Source: Pseudoalteromonas byunsanensis (GTDB lineage Bacteria; Pseudomonadota; Gammaproteobacteria; Enterobacterales; Alteromonadaceae). Taken from it: a DNA stretch of 64,000 nucleotides. Position numbers and translations under genes: made by a program. The stretch is from NCBI RefSeq assembly GCF_001854475.1, contig NZ_MNAN01000031.1, positions 144,105 to 208,104 of the forward strand, written 5' to 3'. The notes beneath the pieces are model-generated. The model was not told where the DNA came from. It did not search any database and saw only the letters and a program-made list of their open reading frames with translations. Every line of letters begins with the position of its first letter. The stretch's first letter is position 1. Below are positions 45,142 through 53,630 of this stretch, one piece after another.

Positions 45142-46315
45142 TCATAGACACTATACTAAGCAGCATGATAATCACAACCGAGCCAACTACACCGCCCATT
45201 ATTAGAATAAGTAAAGGCTCTAACAGTGCCGTGAACTTTGTCAACCAGCTTTCAAAACTGTTCCGAGAGCGTTTTGCGATCTCATTAAAAGAGCTAGCTA
45301 GGCTACCACTTTCCTCGCCTACCGTAACTAGAGAAACAGCAACCTCATCATATAAGCCTAAATGTTTAAGCTCATGGCTGAGTACCCCACCACTGCTAAC
45401 AACCGTTGCAACTTTACCCAATTTAGCTTGTAAATTAGGGTTTGAAACTGTTTGCATTGCCAACTCTAAGCTATCAGAAAGACTCACCCCACTTTCTAAT
45501 GTTAATTGTAATGCGGTTGAGAACTTAATGCGGTCTGAATGATTTACTATTTGTTTTACAATAGGGAACCTTATAACACTGGCAAATAGACGAACCCTTA
45601 ACGAGGCCTTTTGTAATGCACTATATAGAAGTACTCCAGCTAACAATAGGCTGATCAGCAAGTGTAATTGATAGTTTTGTACCCAGCTAGACATATCTAA
45701 CAGCAATTGTGTGTACGGCGGAACCTGCGCACCATTATCAAACATTGATGACATGCTGGGGATCACAAAGTTAAAAATAGCCCAAATAGCAGTAATACAT
45801 ACTACCAAAATAAACAATGGGTATGTTGATGCTTGAATCACCTTACTACGTAGAGCACTCTGGAATTCCAGATTCTGACTAAGTCTCGAAAATACCTGTG
45901 GTAAGTTACCTGTAGCCTCACCAATTCTAACCATTTCGATATAAAGCGTGGAAAAGGTATCTGGTCGACTAGCCAAAGCATCGCTAAGTACCGCCCCTTG
46001 CTTAATCTCATTTAATACCAAAGACCAAATCTGTCCCAAAGCGGAATTTCTATTTGATTGCGCTAGAACTTCCAGAGCCTTGTCAACTCGCAAGCCATTA
46101 TGTAACAACGTCGATAGTTGACTTGTTGACTGCTCAAGTTCATTCAAAGACACCCTCTTACGTATAGCACGAGCACTATCTTGCTTCAGCTCTAAAATAA
46201 GTAGACTTCTAGATTTCAGCGCACTGTGCGCAGCAGCTTCATTTTCAGCAGTGATCTCACCACGTTCAACTTCACCACTGGCATTACAAGCCTTGTACTT
46301 AAATACCTGACTCAC
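45125..46315 (-). CDS. gspF: Type II secretion inner-membrane platform protein GspF
   Basis: 396 residues. FKYKACNASGEVERGEITAENE is the usual N-terminus. Two cytoplasmic T2SSF domains each end in the conserved pattern around FPDTFSTLYIEMVRIGEATGNL and DEVAVSLVTVGEESGSLASS. Three membrane helices are near residues 165-190, 215-235 and 370-392. GspF couples the ATPase to pseudopilus growth. The start overlaps the GspE stop by four bases (ATGA). Confidence 0.93.
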   Translation of the reverse strand: MSQVFKYKACNASGEVERGEITAENEAAAHSALKSRSLLILELKQDSARAIRKRVSLNELEQSTSQLSTLLHNGLRVDKALEVLAQSNRNSALGQIWSLVLNEIKQGAVLSDALASRPDTFSTLYIEMVRIGEATGNLPQVFSRLSQNLEFQSALRSKVIQASTYPLFILVVCITAIWAIFNFVIPSMSSMFDNGAQVPPYTQLLLDMSSWVQNYQLHLLISLLLAGVLLYSALQKASLRVRLFASVIRFPIVKQIVNHSDRIKFSTALQLTLESGVSLSDSLELAMQTVSNPNLQAKLGKVATVVSSGGVLSHELKHLGLYDEVAVSLVTVGEESGSLASSFNEIAKRSRNSFESWLTKFTALLEPLLILIMGGVVGSVVIIMLLSIVSMNDVSF

Positions 46316-47979
46316 CCTGCTACCCTCAAGACTTCTTCAACGGTTGTTAACCCAGTTACAGCCTTGAGAAAACCATCCTGTTTGAGGGAGCGCAGTTGCT
46401 TCTCACGCATCAGTTCATAAAGGTTATCCAGTAATCGTTCGTCTTTTGGTAGCTTTTTAACATCCCCATCACATGGCAAATACTCAAGAAACGCCACTCG
46501 ACCAGAATAGCCCGTATTTTCGCACTTATCACAACCTACCGCTTGATAGAGAGGTGTAATTTCACCTGTAGCCAAATCAAATAATGAATACTTGTTATAC
46601 AACTCTCGCGTTTCAGTATCACTAAGAGGCTGTTTGCAGTGTTCACACAAAGTTCGAGCCAGTCGCTGAGCCATAATAGACACCAGGCCCGCATTGAGAA
46701 GGTACTCTTGAATGCCCAGATCCATAAGTCGTGTGTACGCAGAAGGTGCGTCATTGGTGTGTACAGTACTAAACACCAAGTGTCCTGTTAATGCAGACTG
46801 TAAGGCGATTTTAGCCGTTTCATTGTCACGAATTTCGCCCACCATGATAACGTCAGGGTCTTGACGGACAATGCTACGTAAGCCTGCAGAAAAGTCATAA
46901 CCAATTTCTGCATTGACTTGTACTTGGTTTATCCCAGGCAACTGGTACTCAATCGGGTCTTCTAACGTAACAATCTTTATATCCGGACGGTTTATTTGGT
47001 TTAAAAAAGAGTAAAGGGAAGTCGTTTTACCCGACCCTGTTGGGCCCGTCATCAGGATAACGCCAGATGTTCTTGTTAAATCCTGATTTATTTTTTCTAC
47101 TAGGTCTTCGGAGTAACCTAGTCTTTTTAAGTCAAACTTAACTGCGTTTTTAATAAGAAAACGCATAACAACGCTTTCACCCATACCCAATGGCAGTGTC
47201 GAACAGCGAATATCAAGATCCGTTGTACCAGCTTTCATTTCAATCTTGCCATCTTGAGGGCGTCTTTTCTCAGCGATGTCCATTCCCGACAAGATTTTTA
47301 TGCGCGAAATAACAGCCAACTGCAAGTTATGCGGTATCGGATCCGCTTCCTTTAAGATTCCGTCTATTCGATATCGGGCACGGTACTTTCCATTTACGGG
47401 CTCAATATGCAAATCAGATGCCCCCAGCTTTACCCCTTTATTGATGAGGCTATTCACTAAGTTAACTGTAGGTGCACCTAATGCAAGCTCTTTAAGCGCA
47501 CTTAAGTTATCGGTAGAAATGGGCACATCGGGGACGTCACTAAGTAAAGCTTTACATTGCTCGCCAAGCAACTCTAGCTCTTTGGCTGATACAGCATAGA
47601 ACCGCTTATCTTGTGGGATGAAGCGCAGATAGTCGAGTGCTTCTTTCCCATGAGGGTTAGAAAATGCGATGTCAATCTGATTATTGTCTATAAAAACTGG
47701 TACCATATTATTTGCTAGTAGCAGCTCTACATTTGTTGACTTTAGATATGCTATAAATTCTTTAGATGTATCTAAACCTTGTTCCCATGCACAACAATTG
47801 AGCAACTGACAATACATATCGCGCAGTTGGTCTTCGTCAATCCAACCGGAGTTGAGTAATATCAATTCTAAATTTGATTGGTCATCTTTCTCAAAATCAG
47901 CTAATTGCTGCAATCTGTCATGGTTTAATATTTGCTTTTGTGCAATATATGCATGAACTTTAGAGTTCCACGTCTGCAT
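46312..47979 (-). CDS. gspE: Type II secretion ATPase GspE
   Basis: About 555 residues. The N-terminal N1E-type domain is followed by the ATPase core: Walker A GPTGSGKTTSLYSF, Asp box KIVTLEDPIEYQL, Walker B IVRQDPDVIMVGEIRD, His box LTGHLVFSTVHTNDA. Two Cys pairs, CEHC and CDKC, form the zinc-binding domain of GspE/PilB. It powers pseudopilus assembly. The ATG at 47979 has an AAGGTG upstream and overlaps the GspG end by 20 bases. An in-frame ATG at 48015 is less likely. Confidence 0.94.
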   Translation of the reverse strand: MQTWNSKVHAYIAQKQILNHDRLQQLADFEKDDQSNLELILLNSGWIDEDQLRDMYCQLLNCCAWEQGLDTSKEFIAYLKSTNVELLLANNMVPVFIDNNQIDIAFSNPHGKEALDYLRFIPQDKRFYAVSAKELELLGEQCKALLSDVPDVPISTDNLSALKELALGAPTVNLVNSLINKGVKLGASDLHIEPVNGKYRARYRIDGILKEADPIPHNLQLAVISRIKILSGMDIAEKRRPQDGKIEMKAGTTDLDIRCSTLPLGMGESVVMRFLIKNAVKFDLKRLGYSEDLVEKINQDLTRTSGVILMTGPTGSGKTTSLYSFLNQINRPDIKIVTLEDPIEYQLPGINQVQVNAEIGYDFSAGLRSIVRQDPDVIMVGEIRDNETAKIALQSALTGHLVFSTVHTNDAPSAYTRLMDLGIQEYLLNAGLVSIMAQRLARTLCEHCKQPLSDTETRELYNKYSLFDLATGEITPLYQAVGCDKCENTGYSGRVAFLEYLPCDGDVKKLPKDERLLDNLYELMREKQLRSLKQDGFLKAVTGLTTVEEVLRVAG

Positions 47980-48364
47980 CTTCACCTTCACCGCCAGGTT
48001 TGCCATCTCGACCAAAGCTCTTTAGCTCAAACTTTTCTGTGCCATTATCACTAATGGCTTTATAGCTGTATGGGTTGCCCCAAGGATCATTTGGAATTTG
48101 TTTAGGAAAATATGGACCGTCCCACATTTGGTGGTTACTCTGTAACAACTCATTCAGTTCTTTCGGATAGTAACCTATGTCTAATCGATATGAGTCCAAA
48201 GCGGTCGACAACACCTGCATTTGCGCCTTGGCCGTCCCTTCTCTGGCTGTACTTACTTTGCTGAACATACGCGGCGCCACAACAGAAGCCAACAGTCCAA
48301 GTATTACCATTACAATTAATAACTCTACAAGCGTAAAGCCGTTACTATTTCTTAACTTCTTCAT
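47960..48364 (-). CDS. gspG: Major pseudopilin GspG
   Basis: About 134 residues. NSNGFTLVELLIVMVILGLL is the type IV prepilin-like signal (Gly-Phe, Glu at +5). The C-terminal half has the hallmarks of GspG rather than a type IV pilin: IPNDPWGNPYSYKA and SFGRDGKPGGEGEDADVEL, the calcium-binding loop. It is the first gene of the secretion operon. The ATG at 48364 is preferred to one at 48376 because the latter has no ribosome binding site. No prepilin peptidase gene is present here, so a PilD elsewhere must process it. Confidence 0.94.
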   Translation of the reverse strand: MKKLRNSNGFTLVELLIVMVILGLLASVVAPRMFSKVSTAREGTAKAQMQVLSTALDSYRLDIGYYPKELNELLQSNHQMWDGPYFPKQIPNDPWGNPYSYKAISDNGTEKFELKSFGRDGKPGGEGEDADVEL

Positions 48365-48433
48365 ATGAAAGCTCATAATAATGCGATGTTGTTAAAATTG
48401 AAATTCACTATCCGCCTAGGACTACAAAGGCTA

Positions 48434-48458
48434 ACTTAAGTTCAGATTGAACTTAAGT
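48434..48458. promoter_or_regulatory. 25-bp palindrome upstream of the secretion operon
   Basis: Perfect 11-base arms, ACTTAAGTTCA (48434-48444) and TGAACTTAAGT (48448-48458), flank a three-base centre. The site is 70 bases upstream of the gspG start. Such symmetry suits a dimeric repressor or activator site, or a tight hairpin in the leader RNA. No regulator gene is adjacent. Confidence 0.55.
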
Positions 48459-48514
48459 CCCAGATATTTAAATCAGTAAAGGATTAATGCCACTAGGCTG
48501 AACGCACTCTCAAC

Positions 48515-48553
48515 ACGGTAATAATACCGTTGCAATCTAACATACAACGGTAT
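48515..48553 (-). promoter_or_regulatory. Three-arm alternative hairpin after the DsbA-like gene
   Basis: On the minus strand ATACCGTTG (48553-48545) can pair with CAACGGTAT (48532-48524), a perfect nine-base stem. Part of that second arm can instead pair with TACCGT (48520-48515) through a four-base loop. The two hairpins exclude each other. It lies in the gap between the DsbA-like gene and gspG. No T-run follows, so simple termination is uncertain. Confidence 0.4.
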
Positions 48554-48573
48554 CATTTTGAACTATCTAAGTA

Positions 48574-49281
48574 TTACTTCAGTGCTTTAATCGCCGCGCC
48601 AAGTTTTTCCAAACTACCGCCCACTACAACCTGATAGTCAACTAGCATTCCATCTTTTTGTCTACCGACAACAAACGAGGGAGTTCCACCAATGCCCAAT
48701 AGCTGAGCATCTGCAATTGAGCGGCCAACTGCTTCATGAACTGACGTATCACTTAAACAAGATGTAAGCTTATCAGCATCTAAATTAAACTCTTCGGCGA
48801 TTTCAGCCGTCGTTTCCTGAGTAATTGAGTTACCAATCTCAAAGAGCCTATCTTTGACTAACTCATACTGTCCTTGTTGGCTTGTGCAGCGCAAAAACAC
48901 TGCAGCATAACCAGCTTTAGGATGCAATTTACTCAATGGTAATTCTCTTGCTAATACCGCGACTTCGCCTGTATCGACAAATTGCTTTTTGAATTCAGGC
49001 CAAATTTCTTGCTGAAACTTTTTACAGAATGGACAGTGAAGGTCTGTGTATTCAATCACAACAACGTCACTTGACTTATCACCAATCCATTTACCTTCTG
49101 CAGATAAAGGTAGCGTGTCAGGCTTAACTAGCTCCGCTAAACCCACTCTCACAGCTACTTGCTGCTGTATATTTTTAAGTTGTTCGACCTCAGCTCGCAA
49201 TGCCTCCAATTCTGCCTGCTGCGTGGTACTACACCCAGCCAGCACAGTTGATAAAACAATTGGCATTATCCAGTTTTTCAT
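48574..49281 (-). CDS. DsbA-family thiol-disulfide lipoprotein
   Basis: 235 residues. A lipoprotein signal (MKNWIMPIVLSTVLAGC) is followed by a short coiled coil (LEALRAEVEQLKNIQQQ) and a thioredoxin-fold DsbA/DSBA-like domain: IEYTDLHCPFCKKFQQEIWP with the CPFC active site near residue 83, and GGTPSFVVG with the cis-Pro loop near residue 198. It would be anchored in the periplasm and make or exchange disulfides. It sits between the S-layer-like gene, whose product has four Cys, and the secretion operon. An inferred role is oxidising the S-layer-like protein before export. Confidence 0.87.
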   Translation of the reverse strand: MKNWIMPIVLSTVLAGCSTTQQAELEALRAEVEQLKNIQQQVAVRVGLAELVKPDTLPLSAEGKWIGDKSSDVVVIEYTDLHCPFCKKFQQEIWPEFKKQFVDTGEVAVLARELPLSKLHPKAGYAAVFLRCTSQQGQYELVKDRLFEIGNSITQETTAEIAEEFNLDADKLTSCLSDTSVHEAVGRSIADAQLLGIGGTPSFVVGRQKDGMLVDYQVVVGGSLEKLGAAIKALK

Positions 49282-49304
49282 TGAAAGTCCTCAAGTTAAA
49301 AAGA

Positions 49305-49336
49305 TAAAAAAACCCCCGCCAAAGCGAGGGTTTTCA
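49305..49336 (-). terminator. Terminator after the S-layer-like gene
   Basis: On the minus strand AACCCTCGC pairs with GGCGGGGGTT across a TTT loop and is followed by a run of T residues. It lies about 35 bases past the stop codon of the S-layer-like gene and before the DsbA-like start. It would limit read-through, keeping the abundant S-layer-like mRNA separate from lower-level expression of the secretion genes. Confidence 0.88.
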
Positions 49337-49367
49337 AACTTAAAAGCTAGTAATTAGCTAGTAGTAA

Positions 49368-51122
49368 TTACTGTGACCAATCGTTTTGGTCAAGAACTGG
49401 CATTACGCGGTCAGAGCGGCCAGGAACTTTCTGCACAGATACACCGTGTACAGAGTTCTTAGGAGCAGTAACAGTGAACGTTACTGAGTGACGGCTAGCG
49501 TTGTAAGCAGCGTTTGCACCTAGGTCACCATAACCACCGTCAGCACCTTCATATAGCTTCTGGGTAACAGCTTCTTCGATAAGTGTAGGTACGAAGTAAA
49601 CTACTGAAGACTTAGCAGGAACTGAACCAAGCTCAACAGCTGTTACTTTACGAGCACCATCGTTACCGTCAGCTGACTCACTGAAGATATCAACAGTCAC
49701 TTCTGCAGCCTCATCGTGCTCGTTAGTGATACGTACGAAGTTACCTTCAGCGTTAGTTACGTAAGGAACTTTAAGAACCGCACCGTTAACACCAACTTCG
49801 TGAGAAACTTTGTTATCTGCACAGTGATCAAGCTCACCAGCTGTACCGAAGTCTAGCGTGTAGTGAGTAGTCACGTCGTAGTTGAAGTTCATGATACCAG
49901 TTGCTGGGTTGTTTTCAACAACGTAGAACATTTCGTTGTAAGCTGCACCTAGTAGAGGAGCAGTTGTCATTGGGTTTGTTTCTGCGTCGCCAGCACCGAT
50001 AGCAGGTGTGAACAAGTCAACAGCTTCAGTGTTGTACACTGTTGCATCGCTTAAGTCCATAGCGAATTCGCCAGGAACTGTACCAGTTTGAACTGAAACC
50101 GCTGTGTCAAGCACACCAGTTGCAGCTGTACGGCCGTTGTATAGACGCATTTTAACGTTTGCACCAGGCTCTGAAGAAGCTACGAAAGCAGTTTCAACAT
50201 GGTCGTCAGCATCTAGAACGATTGCTTGATCTAGAAGAGCTGCACGGTTGTAGTAACCAGTCTTATAGATAGCTTGTGAGCTAGTTGCGATTAGACGGTT
50301 AGTTGCATCAGCGTTATATACGAACTCAGTACGCGCTACGATTGCAGTGCCTTCAGAGTTTGAGCTTTCAGCGTTAACTAGAACTTCAGCAGTTGTACCA
50401 GCGTGTAGTGGGTAGAACTGAGGAGAAATGTCAGCGATTTTCTGAGAGTTAGAAACCGCACCTTGGATGTTATAACCTGTACCACCATCGGTGATAGCAG
50501 CAGTAGCTGCGATAGTTACAGATTGAGAAGCCTGATCTGTATCTGTACAAGTAGTGTTAGCAATCTTGATACCTACTGGATCAACAGCTGTAGAACCACG
50601 AGAGAACGCTAGACGAGTACCAGCACCGATTGTGATACCAGCTTTAGTTAGGAACGTGATAGTTGAAGCACCGTCAACTGTACCATCTGAAGAAGCAACC
50701 GCTTCAGTAGTAACGCCATCATTCTTTAGAAGGTGGATCTGGTTAGAGTTACCAGCAAATGTTGCACCTGTTAAAGAGATAGTGATTTTAGTACCACCAG
50801 GGATGTCTGTCGTAGGGATGTAAACGATGTGCTGGTCAGTGTCAACACCGTCAACCGCATCGAAATCAATCGTAAGGTTACCAGTTAGCTCGTAAGCAAT
50901 ACCTGCTTCATTTGTAGGCTCTAAATCAGCAGCGCCTGCAGCTGTACGGGTTGCTTCAGCAATACACGCAGCACCAGCATAGATAGTGCTATGTGCTTGA
51001 ACTGCTAGACCGTCAGCACCTTTATAAACTTCGAAACAAGCTTCAGTACCTGCATATGCATTACCTGCTAATACAGCGGCAACTGTAGCAGGGATTAAAG
51101 CGACTTTATTAAAACGCTTCAT
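49368..51122 (-). CDS. Putative S-layer protein (Slr4-like), secreted
   Basis: 584 residues from the ATG at 51122, which has a GGAG about eight bases upstream. A signal peptide, MKRFNKVALIPATVAAVLAG ending NAYA, is cleaved before GTEACF. The mature protein is acidic and rich in Ala, Thr, Val, Gly and Asp, with few Lys or Trp and almost entirely beta-strand in character, as in S-layer proteins. Four Cys are at about residues 29, 53, 192 and 434. The codon choice looks uniform and the gene has a good promoter and terminator, so high expression is likely. It resembles, from memory, the Slr4 S-layer protein of Pseudoalteromonas. I could not check this. No sortase, SLH or repeats-in-toxin motif is present. 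Confidence 0.65.
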   Translation of the reverse strand: MKRFNKVALIPATVAAVLAGNAYAGTEACFEVYKGADGLAVQAHSTIYAGAACIAEATRTAAGAADLEPTNEAGIAYELTGNLTIDFDAVDGVDTDQHIVYIPTTDIPGGTKITISLTGATFAGNSNQIHLLKNDGVTTEAVASSDGTVDGASTITFLTKAGITIGAGTRLAFSRGSTAVDPVGIKIANTTCTDTDQASQSVTIAATAAITDGGTGYNIQGAVSNSQKIADISPQFYPLHAGTTAEVLVNAESSNSEGTAIVARTEFVYNADATNRLIATSSQAIYKTGYYNRAALLDQAIVLDADDHVETAFVASSEPGANVKMRLYNGRTAATGVLDTAVSVQTGTVPGEFAMDLSDATVYNTEAVDLFTPAIGAGDAETNPMTTAPLLGAAYNEMFYVVENNPATGIMNFNYDVTTHYTLDFGTAGELDHCADNKVSHEVGVNGAVLKVPYVTNAEGNFVRITNEHDEAAEVTVDIFSESADGNDGARKVTAVELGSVPAKSSVVYFVPTLIEEAVTQKLYEGADGGYGDLGANAAYNASRHSVTFTVTAPKNSVHGVSVQKVPGRSDRVMPVLDQNDWSQ

Positions 51123-51418
51123 TTTTATCTCCATGTATCCGGTGGACACTTTATGTTTTCAGTTAAAATTTACACACTCTGAATACCAGAGTAAGCAAAA
51201 CGTTAAATAATTTAAAGGGCCCGACCGACACTGCACAAACATGTAGTATCTAATCCAGGCTTGCTTATTATGATAATAAGTACAATTAAATTCAAGAGCT
51301 AGCTAAAAATTATAAAAATTAATTATTAGCTCAAGGATACTGTAATTGGCTTTAAAATAGCATATTTAGCTCTATATGCAACCCTAGCTTCACTAATATT
51401 AGTGGGCCCATGTTTCAA
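51123..51418. other. Leader and promoter region of the S-layer-like gene
   Basis: Nearly 300 AT-rich bases. The first part nearest 51418 holds a perfect 14-base palindrome, CACTAATATTAGTG (51391-51404), just after the stop codon of the Wzy/ligase-like gene. The candidate promoter lies at 51267-51295, leaving an untranslated leader of about 140 bases. Long leaders are common for S-layer mRNAs. A further TATAAT on the minus strand is at 51309-51314. Confidence 0.55.
51264..51295 (-). promoter_or_regulatory. Candidate S-layer gene promoter with palindrome over the -10 box
   Basis: On the minus strand TTGAAT (51295-51290) and CATAAT (51272-51267) are separated by 17 bases. A perfect palindrome, CTTATTATGATAATAAG on the plus strand (51264-51280), covers the -10 box. 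The predicted start of transcription is near 51260. The overlap suggests regulation at this promoter, but it may also be simple AT-rich symmetry. Confidence 0.5.
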
Positions 51419-52681
51419 CTATACCTTAACTTTTACATTTGTAATATTAAAGTAGCTAAACATCACATATCCTAATAATAAATAAAAAGTTGGCAAAGTC
51501 TTAAAACGATCACTTATTGCAGACGAAAAGCCAAATAGTAACACCTCAGAGGCTATCAAACACGCCACGGCAAATGCGAATGCGGCCTGCTGCGGATTAC
51601 TTGTTCTGTAAAATCGATACACGTAAGTACACATGTAGAAAAATACTAGCTTTACCAGCAATACAGCAACAAGACCCAAGATCCCCCACTTTATTAAGTG
51701 ATATCCATAAAATGACTCAATAACTTCTATTCTCGATAACAACTCTAGTCTGTTTGAGCCTTCCGAAAGTGGTGGAAACTGTGAAAGGTATTCCCACGCC
51801 AAGCCAATCTCTTTGAGTCGGTGGCCAGTTGAGTCATCAACACTGCCATCCTCACCTCCAAATGTCTCTAATATATAAGACACCTGTTCAAATTGTTCAC
51901 TAAAGGTGATCAAGATAGCAGCACATAATACCCCTAAAATGCTCAGTAGAACATAAGACGTTTTTCGTGTTCTCGCTCCGGTGCACCAAAAAGCCAGCCC
52001 TAAAATACCTAGAGTTGAGAATAGTCCACCTCGACTAAAACTCAAAACCATTGCGGAAAACGCAATAAAAACCAAGCACCATTCGTGTAACTTCAATGGT
52101 ACTTTTCTTGCGAAAAAACAGAAATAGTAAAAAATAAAAAAAGACAAATAGAACGAAAAATCTGATGGGTAGCCATAAGTGCCAGACCAACGGTAAAAAT
52201 GCAACGCCATATCGTCACTGGGTCTGCCTTTGAATAAGTCAACTATCGGCCATAATGCAGGTACATACACCAATGCTGAAATAACTATTTGAAATACAAA
52301 AATCTTTTTAAAGAAGACAAAAAACTCATCTTTGTCTCGCTCATCTAATGGATAAAGAAACGGGATCAATAGATACAACAAATAGATGAGAGGTCTTAAG
52401 TAGTCCGGTATATCTCGAAACACTAGCAGGTCAGTAAAAGCGAGTGAAAGGCTTGCGTAATAAGTCATCAACAAGCCACAAACACTGAATACCGCGACCA
52501 TAAAACTTCTTTTGAAGCTAGGCTTCTTTATAAGCAAAGTTATAAATACAAAGGCAAAAGCTAATACATGCAGTACTTTTTGAGCGTTAGGCGCCCCCAA
52601 TGCATGCGGCAACACTGGGAACAATGCTACCAGTAACCACACGAGCTTATTGATGGTTAAGTTATTAAATACCACGAACAC
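51419..52681 (-). CDS. O-antigen polymerase/ligase-like membrane protein (Wzy or WaaL type)
   Basis: 420 residues with about ten to twelve membrane segments and a large periplasmic loop (about residues 265-320, SYILETFGGEDGSVDDSTGH to SNRLELLSRIEVIESFYGYH). FSAMVLSFSRGGLFSTLGILG is the SxSRG-type motif of Wzy/WaaL proteins. It could polymerise repeat units for the second polysaccharide system or ligate polymer to lipid A core. Placement after the SLBB export protein and the Wzz-like protein favours a polymerase. It immediately precedes the S-layer-like gene. Confidence 0.75.
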   Translation of the reverse strand: MFVVFNNLTINKLVWLLVALFPVLPHALGAPNAQKVLHVLAFAFVFITLLIKKPSFKRSFMVAVFSVCGLLMTYYASLSLAFTDLLVFRDIPDYLRPLIYLLYLLIPFLYPLDERDKDEFFVFFKKIFVFQIVISALVYVPALWPIVDLFKGRPSDDMALHFYRWSGTYGYPSDFSFYLSFFIFYYFCFFARKVPLKLHEWCLVFIAFSAMVLSFSRGGLFSTLGILGLAFWCTGARTRKTSYVLLSILGVLCAAILITFSEQFEQVSYILETFGGEDGSVDDSTGHRLKEIGLAWEYLSQFPPLSEGSNRLELLSRIEVIESFYGYHLIKWGILGLVAVLLVKLVFFYMCTYVYRFYRTSNPQQAAFAFAVACLIASEVLLFGFSSAISDRFKTLPTFYLLLGYVMFSYFNITNVKVKV

Positions 52682-52732
52682 ACCTGTCTAGCATGCACAA
52701 TATTAGCCGAACTTGCCCTAGCTCCAATCTCA

Positions 52733-53620
52733 CTAGTCCTTAGCTCTTAAGCCTACAACTACGACAAAACACACACTTAATATTCCGCCAACCAAAGCAA
52801 ATATAACAACGATTAGCGCTCTGTTGGGTCCATACTTTCTTTCTGGTACTATAGAGGGGTCAATCACCTTAAATGCATACTCTTCTTTAACGGTTGCTAG
52901 CATTTTTGTTCTGTGCTGCTGCTCAATAAGTTGGTAGAACATCCTTTTGGTTTCCAGCACGTTGGTATTTTCTAACGCAACTTCAAGGTACTTTATGCTT
53001 TTATCTGCGTCTAATATTTCTTCTTTGCGGATCTCTTGATTTATATCCTGTACCAACAGATCAGTTAGTTTCTTTGCGATAACAGGCGATGCATGAAAAA
53101 CTGAAAGGGTAACTAGGCCAGTCTTGCTATTGGCTTCTAATACAAAATCATCCTCAATGAATTGCTCATAGATATAGTTAATGGATGCCGGGTTTTGCGC
53201 ATTAGGTTCCAAGCGTGCCAACTTATCTTGGTCATAGACTATCTCGCCAGTATCTCCTGAAATTTTTTCAGCAGCAAAGATGTCCTTTTCCAGTTGATGT
53301 TGGGCAATAAACTTGGTCAAAAACTTTCGACTTTGAAAATGCTCAAGGTGCAGCATGCTTTTATCAGCACCACCACCGAGTTTAACTCCCGCTAAAGCAG
53401 CAAGACCACCAAATTGACCTGATAACCCACTCCCGCTATCGCTCGAGTTGGCAGCTGGAATAAGTAAGACCTGAGCTTGATAAACGTTTGGCTTAGACAA
53501 CGCAAAAGCAACCCCGAGTACCGCAAATATACCGACTACCATGCAAATCAATATCAACCGAGCTTTAACGATAGAGAAAATATCTCCAACCGTAACATCA
53601 TCATTCTTATATTCTGACAT
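52733..53620 (-). CDS. Wzz-type chain-length determinant (polysaccharide co-polymerase)
   Basis: About 295 residues from an ATG at 53620, with an AGGG upstream. Two membrane helices (LILICMVVGIFAVLGVAFAL near residue 27 and ALIVVIFALVGGILSVCFVV near the C-terminus) flank a periplasmic part with the coiled helix KSIKYLEVALENTNVLETKR. IDPSIVPERKYGPNRALIV is the Pro-rich segment before the second helix. There is no kinase domain, unlike Wzc in the first locus. It would set polymer length and pair with the SLBB export protein encoded just upstream. Confidence 0.87.
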   Translation of the reverse strand: MSEYKNDDVTVGDIFSIVKARLILICMVVGIFAVLGVAFALSKPNVYQAQVLLIPAANSSDSGSGLSGQFGGLAALAGVKLGGGADKSMLHLEHFQSRKFLTKFIAQHQLEKDIFAAEKISGDTGEIVYDQDKLARLEPNAQNPASINYIYEQFIEDDFVLEANSKTGLVTLSVFHASPVIAKKLTDLLVQDINQEIRKEEILDADKSIKYLEVALENTNVLETKRMFYQLIEQQHRTKMLATVKEEYAFKVIDPSIVPERKYGPNRALIVVIFALVGGILSVCFVVVVGLRAKD

Positions 53621-53630
53621 TATCACTACC

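Noticed and set aside
38762..48364. MSHA or type IV pilus operon
   Set aside because: There is no retraction ATPase and no long major pilin. The GspK-like gene and the NDPWGNPY and GGEGEDAD segments of GspG are type II secretion features.
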